The position numbers were made by a program, and so were the translations under genes. DNA of 64,000 nt from Hibiscus mutabilis (Eukaryota; Streptophyta; Magnoliopsida; Malvales; Malvaceae): NCBI GenBank assembly GCA_019671005.1, contig CM033725.1:33440678-33504677 (forward strand). Direction: 5' to 3'. The notes beneath the pieces are model-generated. The model saw only the letters and a list, made by a program, of their open reading frames with translations. It was not told where the DNA came from and did not search any database. Positions within the stretch are counted from its first letter, which is position 1. Each line of letters opens with the position of its first letter. Shown piece by piece: positions 11,969 through 23,168 of this stretch.

Positions 11969-14900
11969 TCAGTTTTCATTAAAATCTTCATCCATTTCTT
12001 CCCAAACCCATTGGAATTGTGAAATAGAACTAGTGATTGTTCCATATAAGTTTTGTGATGCAGAAGGCAACGTTTCTGATCTTGTTTCAATGTCATCTCT
12101 ACTTCCATCCCCGATGTCTATCAAGTCTCTAGTGGTGTTATGTAGTACAACATACCAACCCTCTTTCACTGGATCATGGCGATAAAAAACATGTTTGACT
12201 TGAGAAGGAAATACACATGGTTCGTCCAACAATTGTTGACCTATGTGAATTAATCGAGAGAATCTCACCATTGTAAAACCAAATTGATCTCTTTTAATGC
12301 CTCGAGTAGTATTTACATCAGCTTAGTCATAGAGAAATAACACAAACTTTCGTTTGCCATAATAATCTAACTCAATAATGTCTGTAAGAAGTCCATAATA
12401 TTTTACATCTCCCTCTACATGATGATTGTCCCTAGCACTAGCATAACTTGTAGTTGAAGAAGTAACAACTACTCCACAATTTTGTGTCCTCCTTAATCTT
12501 TCCCGAGATTTTGTGTGGAACCTAAACTCGTTAATGAGAAAGGCATTATATCTTTTAACAATTTCTATTCGGACCTTGAGAAAGTCATTTAACCTCTTCA
12601 CTAGCTTCTCTCACACCCCAAACCTATTACACGTAAAAGGTGAATTAGTTAGCATTTATATTGATATATTAAAACAAGAAAAGTTATATATTAGGTACGT
12701 GTCGTACAAAGATTTAGTTTCTTACCATTTTCCTTGACCATTCATGGAAAGTTTCTGTGAACAACTTATGAATCTCTCATTGATGTAATCTTTGGGGGCG
12801 CACACGAGATTCCAACTCTTTTTTAAACTCACTATAAAGTAGGTTACGTGGTTAAATAATGAGAAATATAAAAGATGAAGTGAATACATTATGATCTATA
12901 TAAACTTACATGCGTAAGTGCTCTATTGAGTCATGATAGAAAAGAACATATCTATGTGCTTGTACCCAAGATTTATCATCTAACTGTGCAATTTCAACTT
13001 TTCCGAGTGGTTCATCATAACTTCCAAAAAAAATAAGTTCGAGCAAAGTTATTAGTATTGCACACTTCATTTCTATTTGGTCTATTAAATCTCGTTTCAA
13101 CATCATCCGAATATCTAGAGCAAAAATTCAAACACTCCTCTACTAAATACCCTTCAACAATTGATCCTTCTAGATAACGCTTATTATGACAGTAAGACTT
13201 CAACTTGCACAAGAACATAGACACGTAATAAACACAACATTATATAAATAGTTGTAATTAATAGAAATATTCAATAGTGATTGAATACATATTAAACAAT
13301 TTGCACCTCTCTATAGGATACATCCACCGATAGAAAAATGGTCCACCAACTTTAGCTTCGTGAGGGAGATGAATCAACAAGTGCACCATAATTGTGAAGA
13401 ATGAAGGTGGAAATATCTTCTCCAAGTTGCATAAAGTCAAGGTGACTCAATCTTGCAGTTTCTCAAGTTCTTCAACCATCATAACTTTCCCACAAATAGC
13501 TTTCATTATATTGGAGAGTTAATTATACAAGATGTCACCTCATTTGACATACAACCGCATAATGCAACTGACATTAAATCCTGCATCAATATGTGATAAT
13601 CATGTGACTTTAGAGAATAAAGTCTTTGATCTTTAACACTGGCACATCGAGATATATTTGATGCATACCCATCTTGGACCTTTATATCCTTCAACACCGT
13701 GCAAAACACTTCTTTTTCTTTCTTCGACATCACAAAAATATAAGGCAATAACGAAGATTTTCCATTAGGAAGTACCTGAGGATGAAGATCATGCCAAATT
13801 CCAATGTCAACTAAGTCAAGTCAACTTTTTAGATTGTCTTTAGATTTTCCATCGACATTGAGAATGATCTCGATAATATTCTCACAAACATTCTTCTCAA
13901 TGTACATGACATCAAGATTATGTCTCAAAATGCTATGCTTCCAATAAGGCAACTCAAAGAAAATACTTCACTTTTTCCACAACTTTGCCTTATTTGGATC
14001 ATCCTCTTCATCAGACTCGTCATCACTAAGCTGCTCAACCTCACGGTCATACACCTTTTTTGTCTTTTTCTTTGATCGTGGGTTTGGTGGTTGGCTCGTC
14101 TTTCCATAACTGAAGTTGATATGTTTCAACATCGACTAGATATTAGACCCGGTTGTTTGCTCATGAGCTTTTCTGAACTCTTCAGTATCATCAAACATAT
14201 TCTTTTGATATCTAAATCTATGATTTTCATCTAACCACCGATGATGTCCCATGTAAGAGAACTTTTTTCCACTATACAACCACTTTGAACATGTTTGTGT
14301 AGCACAACAAGGACAACCATAACGACCTTTGGTACTCCACCCAGATAAATTTGCATAAGAAGGGAAATAACTAATCATCCACAATAAAGCTACAAATTAA
14401 AGTTCTCCTTCTTCAACACATCATATGTTTTTAGACCCACCCATAATTGTTTTAACTCTTCAATAAGAGGTTGCATGTACATGTCAATATCATTCCCGAG
14501 ACCTTTCTGACTGGGGATTATCATGGATAAGATAAAGGAAGATTGTTTCATGCAAATCCATGGGGGCAAATTGTAGGGAACATGTAGAACAAGCCAAGTA
14601 TTGTACGAAGTACTCATGATTTGAAAAGGATTAAACCCATCAGATGCAAGACCGTGCCTAACATTTCGAGGATGTCCTACAAAACTTGGAAATTTTTGGT
14701 CAAATGACTTCCAAGCTAAATAATCCACATGATGTCTTAATAATTCATCATCGGTTCATCCATCATGATGCCACCTTATAGACCTAGCAGTCTTTGAAGC
14801 TTAGGTATTAGAAGAAAATATCGCAAAATCTTTATTGGCTTCTTTCTTGATCCTGCTTCAACTTCGCCCTCACTCACATTTTGTGTCCCCATTCATCCAC

Positions 14901-15660
14901 CGACATTTACCCATACATGACAAGACTCTTGATTTTTTCGATCACCCCAATACAACATGCAATCATTTGGACAACTATGAATTTTCTCATAACCAAGGCC
15001 TAAATCCTTTATCATTTTCTTCATATTTTGCTAGATTGAGGAATTTTCGCAAAAGGAAACATTTATCTCAAAAACTCTAATAATTGCGTAAAAGAGTTAT
15101 CGGTCCACCCTTCCAAGCATTTTGAGTGGAAAAGACGAATGCAAAAGGATAGTTTTGAATATTTCGATCCCTCGTAAAGTTGTTCATTCATTTCATTAAG
15201 CAAATTGTAAAACTTTGCCGCTTCTCCATTTGGCTCTTCATCACATCCACTTCTTCCCATCTCGGTGAAATCATTAACATTAATATCACAATCATCTTCT
15301 CAACATGTTGATGATAATCGTGCATATTAAATGCATCTCGCAACATACCCTCTATGTCATCTTCTCTAGGAGATCGACGATGAGAATTAGGAGGATAAGC
15401 CGCATTACTCATGGAAGAAGCTCTATGAGGTGTCAACTCTCCATGGAATAGCCATTTTCTATAGCCCGGAACAAAGCCACTAACAATTAGATGTTTGTGT
15501 ACAACTTCACGAATGTCCCAATTAATGTTACCACACTTCTTACAAGGGCAAAGAATCATATCCTCTTGGCTTGCATTCGCAAAAGCTAAATTTAGAAAAG
15601 TTTCTACTCCATTTCGATAGTCAGCGCTTACCCTTGGCAAATTCATCCAACTTCTATCTA
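11969..15660 (-). pseudogene. TNP2-like CACTA transposase
   Basis: The catalytic protein of the CACTA element, read right to left. A transposase-associated N-terminal domain (15660-15190; SWMNLPRVSADYRNG, and zinc-type ILCPCKKCGN) has its expected start codon changed to ATA. The Transposase_21 core follows: FPSFVGHPRNVRHGLASDGFNPF at 14700-14620, then NLSGWSTKGRYGCPCC at about 14350. A DUF4218-like block has LEKIFPPSFFTIMVHLLIHLPHEAKVGGP (given for its key residues; 13430-13330) and EGSIVEGYLVEECLNFCSRY (about 13170). A DUF4216-like block at 12601-12323 has FRFHTKSRERLRRTQNCG. The C-terminus DEPCVFPSQVKHVFY ends at 11969. Stops and frame breaks separate all blocks, so it is not functional. 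Confidence 0.88.
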
Positions 15661-17274
15661 TTTTGTATTTTTGTAATATCCATTTCCAATGTTAATTGCT
15701 AATACTATATATTCAAATTTATTATTTTAAAATGATTATTGTAGATAAAAAATTAAAATAAGTTAATTAAAATGATTAACATACAACTATGTTTTCACGC
15801 GTTCACAAGCATGTAATACATTTCTAATACCTCAAGAAACAATGCAACAAATTTGCAGCAACTATTCAACATTCTAAGAAGAAAAAAAAAGAAACAAGGT
15901 AACAAGAATCTTACCTGATATTAAGATTCCCCACTAGAAAATCAATAAATAGGACCCGAGATATCGAGGGGGATATCTCACTCCCAAACCGTCTTCTTTA
16001 TCTGATTAGAAGTTAAAAAAGATTTACAGCAGGTTTAGATTAAAGCAAGAAAATAACAATTAGAAGACTTCACTTCAAAAAAAAACATGCTTTCAAAAAA
16101 CCATTACCAAGAACAAGCTAAAGCTAAAATTTAAGCATACTCGGAAATAAACAACCCTACTTCCAACCAGAGGTAGAGAAACAAGAGGGCCTGCACATGC
16201 ATGCCAAAGCTCAGAGTTCAGAACTCTCTTCTCCCCTGCAGGGTCTGTTTATGCATTAATTTAAAACCACTTCAACAAAAAATTTCTTGAATTTATTTTA
16301 GCTTTGATGATCATCAAGGACACATGAATAACATAGTTAACTGAAATAAATGTCTGCAAGTCAAAATGCGTTCTTGTATGGCTGAAATTATTGTGTTTGG
16401 TAATCACTAACACTAAACTTGAGACTAATATCCATTCATCATGTTTCTATTTAAGTGCATCTTCCATGTAAAAACTAGGCCAATACGCCAAATTAAACCA
16501 GTAGAACTTGTGCCATTGGTGTCGGTTCCCCGGTTCATTTTCAACAAAGCTGATACAGTAAAAAAATCTGTGGCATCTACAAGTTTGCATGGCTGTGAAA
16601 TGAATTACACTGCTGCTAAAAATGCTTAGTTTTCAACAAATGCCCATACGCGTAAAAAACTTTCTTCATTTCTGATTCACAAGGAAATAGAAAGGCTTGC
16701 ATTTTCTCGAGAAAACATGGTCTCAATGCATGGACTAACCAAAAGAACAGAAGGGAAAAGAACAAAGGTTGCCTTAATATTTTCCACTTCTAAAACCTAT
16801 TATGACCTACTGTTAGTTAATGTGTAAGTTTTACTTTTTTGGTTAAATTGTTAAACACAAGTATTATAATATGAAATATATTTGTCAATAATTCAAAACT
16901 CATTAAAAAAAGGAAGATCCCAAAGCATGTAATGATTTCTACTTCAGTTGTGCGTAAACTGAAAAACTCTCTTAAATAGGATCAAGCTTCAAAAGGGTAA
17001 ATCGATATGGTTAAGTTAGTTGTAATGTGATTAATTTGAATGGTTAAGTCAAGATGCAAAATGGAAGAAATCAAGGGCAAATGGATGAAATTAAAGGGAA
17101 AAAAAAGAGATTGACCTTTGGTGCTTGCTTGTTGGTGCGACAGAGCAGCCTGAGGGACGATCGACAGTGACGAGGATAACGGCGAGGAGAAGCACGGCGT
17201 GGAGGAGCAGGATCAGTTAGGGATTTATCACGGTTTGGGATGGTGAAAACTGAGATATAATCGTCATAATTAAA
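15661..17274. other. CACTA 5' flank, no gene seen
   Basis: About 1.6 kb between the TNP2-like start and the subterminal repeats. It would hold the transposase promoter and leader. The frame at 16441-16629 is open but resembles nothing. A purine-rich patch occurs near 15880 and a G/A-rich 'gacgaggataacggcgaggag' style patch near 17160-17210. Confidence 0.45.
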
Positions 17275-17592
17275 TGCAGCGTTTTACCTATCGCGACATT
17301 TTTTGAACAAACGCCACCATATGTTTTCTTTAGCGGCATTTATACAAAACGCCACTAAAAAATGATACCTCCTGCGACGTTTTTGTAGAAACGCCACCAC
17401 CGAGTGGACCTACATATTGTGGTGTTTACCCTGTCAAACGCCACTATGCATTATTCTATAGCGGCATTTTTGAAACTAAGTGTTCCATTTTGTAGCATTT
17501 TTACTGTAAACATCGTGATAAGTGTAATATTAGCAGCGTTTACTCCTAAAACGCCACGAAAAGCGCTGCTATATAAAATGCTTGGTGTAGTG
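17275..17592. repeat. Right subterminal repeats and terminus of CACTA
   Basis: At least seven copies in both orientations of a motif around GCGACGTTT / AAACGCCACC (for example 17299, 17320, 17355, 17389, 17433, 17460 and 17530) precede the terminal CTTGGTGTAGTG. In CACTA elements such repeats are the binding sites of the TNP1/TNPA protein. A smaller set lies at the left side (about 9833, 9884 and 9955). Confidence 0.85.
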
Positions 17593-17897
17593 AAATTACG
17601 TTCTTCTCCTATTTTGGTCACCGGCCGTTAAAAAGTTAACGGTCATGTTGATGCAACTTATGTGTCATTTTTAAATAATTTTAATTAGACCAATAGGGTG
17701 ACAGAACACCTTATTAGACAAATAAATTCAAAGAAAAAATAATCATCTTTGCACAATGAAGGTCCAAGAATCCAACCACTAAGCTAAACCACGCACATGT
17801 TATAATTTTACCTACTCTTTTATTTAAGTTATACTATTTCAAAACCGACAACAATTTCATCATCGTTGAATCTTTCCTCTTCCAATGGTAACCAATG
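17593..17897 (+). repeat. Left inverted arm, truncated
   Basis: Collinear in reverse complement with 23169-23570. It keeps box A of the tRNA-like sequence (minus TAGCTTAGTGG at 17786-17776) but lacks about 28 bases including box B. Its outer end is lost at the CACTA junction (17592/17593). Confidence 0.75.
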
Positions 17898-19304
17898 TGA
17901 TGCAAGGCCATTCTTGTTGTTGAAGGAGACAGTTGCTTTGATTTTTGGATCTAGGAAGGGAGCAACAAACCTGCAAAGCAAGATAGGCTCGAAATAGAAA
18001 GGCTTGGTAAGATGATGTTTGGGGTGCGGAAGAATGATGAAAAGATGGGCAGATTTGGTTAAGGGGAATGTGCCGAATGGTGATGGTGAAGGATAGTGAT
18101 GGTATCTTAAAGAATCAAGGAAAAAACAAAGCTATATTAAAGCTTAGCCCCAAACCTTATAAGATTGCTTTAAGGGATGGTAAAAGGACTTTAACCCACT
18201 ATCTATAAAGAGATAGGAACCAGAAGTATCAAGGTGAAAATAAAGGGGTTGACGCCACAAGTACTAAGTACCTGATAAGTCGATAAAGTTCAATTAAGAA
18301 CTAGAAGAGAGAAAATTATCACAAGATAAATATTATAGAATGAATGAGGTGTTTACAAATGAAATTACAATTTGAATTTATAGGGAATGAAGGGGTTTGA
18401 CCGAATGACCTTGTATATATTCAACTACGCTTTAAGTCTCCCTCCAAAGCTGGTCGTGACTCCCTCCAAGGGCCTTGTGATGTTTCGGCCATCTTGGTGT
18501 CTCCCTCCACCTAGTTTTGGTGCACAAAGCCTTCCCTCCAATGTAATTTTTGCCCATTCTGGTTTTCCCTCTAAATAACTAAGGACATGTTCCTTTGGAG
18601 GGGACATGACCTTTGGGTGTTGAGCTGGCATATGTAGGCAGAGCTAAAGTGAGTTGGTTGAGCTTGGAGTGAGCTAGATTTAGCTGAGCTAGCTAGCTAA
18701 AAGAGCTAGCTCAATCATGAAGCTAATTTGAGCTTCCATGAGCTGCGTTTAGCTAGGTGAACTAGTCCTTTAAACTTGTGAGTTTCTTTAGAATGCTCTC
18801 TTTTTTCCTTGAGCTAATTTGAGCACTCCTAGTGGCCTTTGAGCTAATCTGAGCTCCTAGTGATGCCCTTGAGCTGCTCCAAGCTATTCTTAAACTCTTT
18901 GAGCTAATCCGAGCTCTTTGTGAGGTCTTTGAGTTGTCTCAAACTTATGCCCGCATCCTTAGCACCTAAAAAGTAATAAGCAAATGTGTGAACTGAAATT
19001 AAGCTAGAATTTGATGAAAACTTAAGTATAAAGGTGCAATGCAATGCAAACATACTTAAATGAGCTAGAACTAAATAAGAAGATGTGTTTCATAGGTTAT
19101 GCATGAATATCATATATTATGCAAATAAATGATAACATATGATCTTCAAGTATTTCCTAAAATGCAAAAACATGCTTATAACAATATATAATGCATAAAG
19201 AAGATAATAAAAGATAAGGTAAAACTCCCTTAGAATTAGCCTTGATGGTCTTCAATGGTGTGATCACATCATGGAGAAAATTTTTGTTGATTAGGATTGC
19301 ATCA
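17898..19304 (-). repeat. 3' LTR of gag-protease element
   Basis: It begins (plus) TGATGCAAGG and ends GATTGCATCA just before a minus-strand purine tract, 1407 bp. It is rich in GAGCT/AGCTC words (about 18600-18960). It is similar to 21584-22988 over its length, with scattered substitutions and one ~20-bp insertion in the second copy near 21790. Confidence 0.85.
18686..18712. repeat. GAGCTAGCT hairpin in 3' LTR
   Basis: GAGCTAGCT and AGCTAGCTC form a perfect 9-bp stem with a 9-base loop. The identical 27-base sequence is conserved in the other LTR at 22385-22411 although surrounding bases differ. Confidence 0.7.
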
Positions 19305-19325
19305 TCCTCCCCTTCTTTTTGGTGA
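19305..19325 (-). other. Polypurine tract
   Basis: On the minus strand this reads as a run of AAAAAGAAGGGGAGGA directly before the TGATGC start of the 3' LTR, the position and composition expected for the plus-strand primer. Confidence 0.65.
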
Positions 19326-19499
19326 TTTGTCCTTAAATCGCAATTGTTCTTCAATGGATACCTCCTTTCTTTAGGGGTGGATGAATCGTCGCTTCTTCTC
19401 GCAAATGAAATGCTTAATCTTCTTAGTTCATCCTGCAAAATAATAGAAAAACACTCTTTGAAAACCTGATTAGCAATAGGCATATCAGTCATAGGTTGT

Positions 19500-21069
19500 G
19501 TCAAAAGACACTTCCTAATCATGGCTCTTTTCGAGTAGGCGCATACTCTTTGGGTTCATTCTTTGTGTCATTTAGAATCATCATGCCCTTTGGTAAAGGT
19601 ACTAGCCCTTTGAACGTCTCTTTGGTGTTGATTTGAATCGACATGTCCCTTGGTGATGAAACTTGTCTTTTGGACTTTCTCCTTGTTTGAACCATCATAA
19701 CCATTGGCAAGGGCACTTGTCCTTTTGATTTCTCCTTTGGAACCATCATGTCGGTTGGGAAAATTATGATCTTTCATCATTGCTTCAGATCTTTTCACGA
19801 ACATGTCCTTATGACTCATGCCACTTTCCTTGCTCTTGTACCTTTTCAAATGATTTCTTTTGAATAGGTGGATAGTTCCTGCTTCACATCCTTGAATCGA
19901 TCTTTCTTTGGCAGAATGGACAATTGTAGTTTAGCCTTGATTTTGACACTCCAACCAACCTCAAAATGGCAAAGAAACTTTCCATCACCAATTGATAGCA
20001 TTACTCCATGTAGGTGAATCATTTTGCTTCAAAACAAACCAAGGTTAGAGAAAGAGAAACTTATAACAAAATGTATGGAAATAGAAAAACATGGTGGATG
20101 TTTGACAATCTTAATGGGCGATGGCTGCTTGGTGATGAGGAACTTCTTTGAAACATCTTCTGAAATATTTTCATCATTAACGTATGGAAGAGGCTGGATC
20201 ATCTTCATTGAGAGTAATTCATTCAGAGGACTTCTTGAATTTTTCTTTCCATTATCCTATGAACAAGAAAATTAAAAATAGGAAAATAATGGTTAGTGTA
20301 AAATGAAATTTGTCTCTTTCTCTCCTGTTCTTCTTCACACTTGTTCTTTTCACTCTCAGTTTCATCCTTACTTTTTTTCTTTTTCAAGTCTAATCTCACT
20401 CTCAATTTCTTTCTCCTTTTTGAGTTCTTCTTCGAAATGCTCATCTCTTTTGATTTCTTCAACCTTTTTGCTTTTAGCCCAATCTTCGATCCTTCTATTC
20501 AATTGGACTTGGTCATGATGTACTTGGCTCGAAGTTAGAGGGGTCAAGATGAATTTCTTCCCTTTGTGAGAGAATGAGTACCTATTGGTGTATCCATCGT
20601 GTGTGGCTCGCTTGTCGAATTGCCATGGTCTTCCTAACAGCAGATGACTTGCATTCATAGGGAGCACGTCACATCAGACTTCATCTTTGTAATTATCGAT
20701 GGAAAACAGAATGAGTACTTGTTTGGTGACTTTTAACTCTCCTCCCTCATTCAGCCACTGCAACTTGTAAGGGCTTGGGTGTTTGGAAGTCTTCAACCTA
20801 AGTTTTTCCACCATTAGAGTGCTTGCCACATTGGTGCAACTACCTCCATCAATGATCATGGAGCATACTTTATCGTTCACATGGCATCAGGTGTAGAATA
20901 TGTTTTCCCTTTGCTTATCATCCTCAAGAGAATGTAGGTTCAATGTTCTTTTAACTACAAGAATCCTGTTGGAAGTAGATGGAAAAGAATCTAGTGCCAT
21001 TGTTAGTGATAAAATAAGAAACAAAATGAAAATCTCACCAAAATCACTCAGTAAAACCTCACTGTTCAC
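19500..21069 (-). pseudogene. Gag-protease remnant of Ty3-type element
   Basis: An aspartic protease block is clear: VCSMIIDGGSCTNVAS (about 20865-20820), HPSPYKLQWLNEGGELKV, FSIDNYKDEV, then after one stop HLLLGRPWQFDKRATHDGYTNRYSF (20650-20580). This is the plant chromovirus-like protease with the D-G-G active-site turn and LLGRPW flap region. After it comes a lysine/glutamate-rich linker (20480-20220), where RT would normally follow, and then low-similarity repetitive sequence to 19500. Stops interrupt it (for example after KDEV and after LEKEKK). A short block before the protease ends RENIFYT. Confidence 0.8.
19570..19760 (-). repeat. Imperfect ~57-63 bp tandem repeats
   Basis: Three to four degenerate copies of a unit with 'ccntttggnaanggnacttgtcctttngan-tctccttt' character are visible. 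On the minus strand each would encode a lysine-rich segment such as KGHDDSK, KGHVDSN and GYDGSN. They lie inside the gag-protease element downstream of the protease. Confidence 0.5.
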
Positions 21070-21566
21070 TCCAAAGAAAATTGCACTACACTCACTCTCG
21101 TGTTTGCACTCTGTGATGTTATTTGGCTTTTATTATCCCCTTCTGATCTCACACACTTAATTTTCCTTTGTCCACTCCTTTATCTCTTGTAAAGCTCTTT
21201 AAGGAACTTACTCAATACTTAGGTAAGTATAATGCTTGTGCGTCGCTGAAATGGTTAGTTTAAAAGGAAATGGGAAAATATATGGTGGAAAGGCAAGTTT
21301 AGAATAGAAAGAAAAGAAGAAAATGGGTTACTTACTTGGCAAGAAAACTCACAACCTTTCTTCACCAACAATCAAAGTCTTGAAGAAGATGATATGGCTT
21401 CCAGGCTTGCTGTTGAACATGATGTTGTTGTTGATATTGTGCTTTCACCCTTTAAACTTGTGCTTTTTGAACTTTCTTTTTCTTTTTTTGTACTGTTTAA
21501 AATTTTTTCTTTCTTTTTGTTTTTCTTGAATCGGGCTTCACTTGATGCACTTGCTTCTTCCAGCAA

Positions 21567-21583
21567 TAGCTCTGATTACTATA
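21567..21583 (-). promoter_or_regulatory. Decayed primer binding site
   Basis: The minus strand reads TATAGTAATCAGAGCTA immediately inside the 5' LTR. It resembles the common initiator-Met PBS TGGTATCAGAGC with two or three changes. Confidence 0.55.
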
Positions 21584-22990
21584 TGATGCAAGGTCGTTCT
21601 TTTTGTTGAAGGAGACGGTTGCTTTGATTGTTGGATCTATGAAGGGAGCAAGAAACCTGCAAAGCAAGATAGGCTTGAAATAGAAAGGCTTGGTAGGATG
21701 ATGTTTGGGGTGCGGAAGAATGATGACAAGATGGGCAGATTTGGTTAAGGGGAATATGCCGAATGGTGATGGTGAAGGATAGTTATGGAAAAGATGAAAA
21801 ATGGTGATAGTATCTTAAAGAATCAATGAAGAAACAAAGCTATATTAAAGCTTAGCCCCATACCCTATAAGATTCCTTTAAGGGATGGTAAAAAGGACTT
21901 CGACCCACTATCTATAAAGAGATAGGAACCAAAAGTATCAAGGTGAAAATAGAGGGGTTAACACCACAAGTACTAAGTACCTGATAAGTTGATAAAGTTC
22001 AATTAAGAACTAGAAGAGAGAAAATTCTCACAAGATAAATTTTATAGAATGAATGAGATGTTTACAAATGAAATTACAATCTGGATTTATAGGGAATGAA
22101 GGGGTTTGGCCGAATGGCCTTGTATCTATTTGGCTATGCTTCAAGTCTCCCTCCAAGGCTGGTCGTGACTCCCCCAAGGGCCTTGTGATGTTTCAGCCAT
22201 CTTGATGTCTCCCTCCACTTAGGTTTGGCTCACAAAGCCTTCCCTCTAATCTAATTGCCACACATTCTAGTTTTCCCTCCAAATGACTAAGGACATGTTC
22301 CTTTGAAGGGGACATGACCTTTGGGTGTTGAGTTGGCATGTGTAGGTGGAACTAAAGTGAGCTTGGAGGGAGTTGGATTAATCTGAGCTAGCTAGCTAAA
22401 AGAGCTAGCTCAATATTGAAGTTGATTTGAGCTTCCACGAGCCGCCTTTAGCTAGGTGAACTAGTCCTTTAAGTTTGTGAGCTTTCTTAGAATGCTCTCC
22501 TTTGTTCTTGAGTTGATCTAAGCACGCCTAGTGGCCTTTGAGCTAATATGAGCTCCTAGTGATGTCCTTGAGCTGCTCCAAGCTGTCCTTAAACTCCTTG
22601 AGCTAATCCGAGCTCCTTGTGAGGTCTTTGAGCTGTCTCAAGCTTATGCCACCATCCTTCGTACCTAAAAAAGTAATAAGCAAATGTGTGAGCTGAAATT
22701 AAGCTAGAATATGATGTAAACTTAAGTATAAAGATGGAATGCAATGCAAACATACTTAAATGAGCTAGAACTAAATATAAAGATGTGTTTCATAGGTTAT
22801 GTATGAATACCATATATTATGCAAATAAATGATAACATATGATCTTCATGTATTTCCTAAAATACAAAAGCATGCGTATAACAATACATAATGCATAAAG
22901 AAGATAATAAAAGATGAAGTAAGGTAAAACTCTCTTAGAATTAGCCTTGATGATCTTTAATGGTGTGATCACATCATGGAGAAAATTTCT
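21584..22990 (-). repeat. 5' LTR of gag-protease element
   Basis: The direct-repeat partner of 17898-19304. Similarity runs from TGATGCAAGG (21584) to the tggagaaaattt phrase ending near 22988. The last ~16 bases seen in the other copy (to GCATCA) are replaced here, so the outer boundary is damaged. Confidence 0.82.
22385..22411. repeat. GAGCTAGCT hairpin in 5' LTR
   Basis: The same 27-base palindromic segment as at 18686-18712, unchanged between the two LTR copies. Confidence 0.7.
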
Positions 22991-23168
22991 GAAAAACAAT
23001 TCGAGTTTTGCAGCACTTACATTAGATTTTTGTAAATATAATTGAGTTGTCGATTGATTATTCAAGGGGACATCTCTGGCATCACAGTAGGCACCCTTTC
23101 TTTTCTGATATCATTTGGTTTGAAGATGCATTGAGTAATGAATCCTTTAACCTGTTTTGATTCATAAA

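Larger units (their letters stand above)
9828..17592 (-). mobile_element. CACTA (En/Spm) DNA transposon, left end lost
   Basis: The right end at 17592 reads CTTGGTGTAGTG, the reverse complement of CACTACACCAAG, which is a CACTA terminus. Inside it is an array of subterminal GCGACGTTT/AACGCCACC-type repeats (17275-17590), with matching repeats near the left side (9830-9970). Two genes on the minus strand, TNP2-like then TNP1/Ptta-like, are in the order expected for autonomous CACTA elements. No CACTA sequence is present at the left edge, which is therefore deleted. The left border is placed where subterminal repeats begin. Confidence 0.85.
17898..22990 (-). mobile_element. Gag-protease-only LTR retrotransposon
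   Basis: Two long direct repeats of about 1.4 kb (17898-19304 and 21584-~22990) bracket about 2.3 kb. On the minus strand the order is 5' LTR, a decayed initiator-Met PBS, gag/protease remnants, a purine tract, then 3' LTR. The ends are TGATGC...GCATCA. Neither reverse transcriptase nor integrase is found, and the space between the protease and 3' LTR (about 0.9 kb) is too short for them. The element is therefore non-autonomous or internally deleted. It sits at the inner edge of the inverted arm; the left flank is caatg, and the right flank is too altered to show a TSD. Confidence 0.82.

Noticed and set aside
20303..20538. Plus-strand Ser/Phe/Leu-rich small proteins
   Set aside because: They mirror the Lys/Glu-rich linker of the gag-protease remnant on the other strand.
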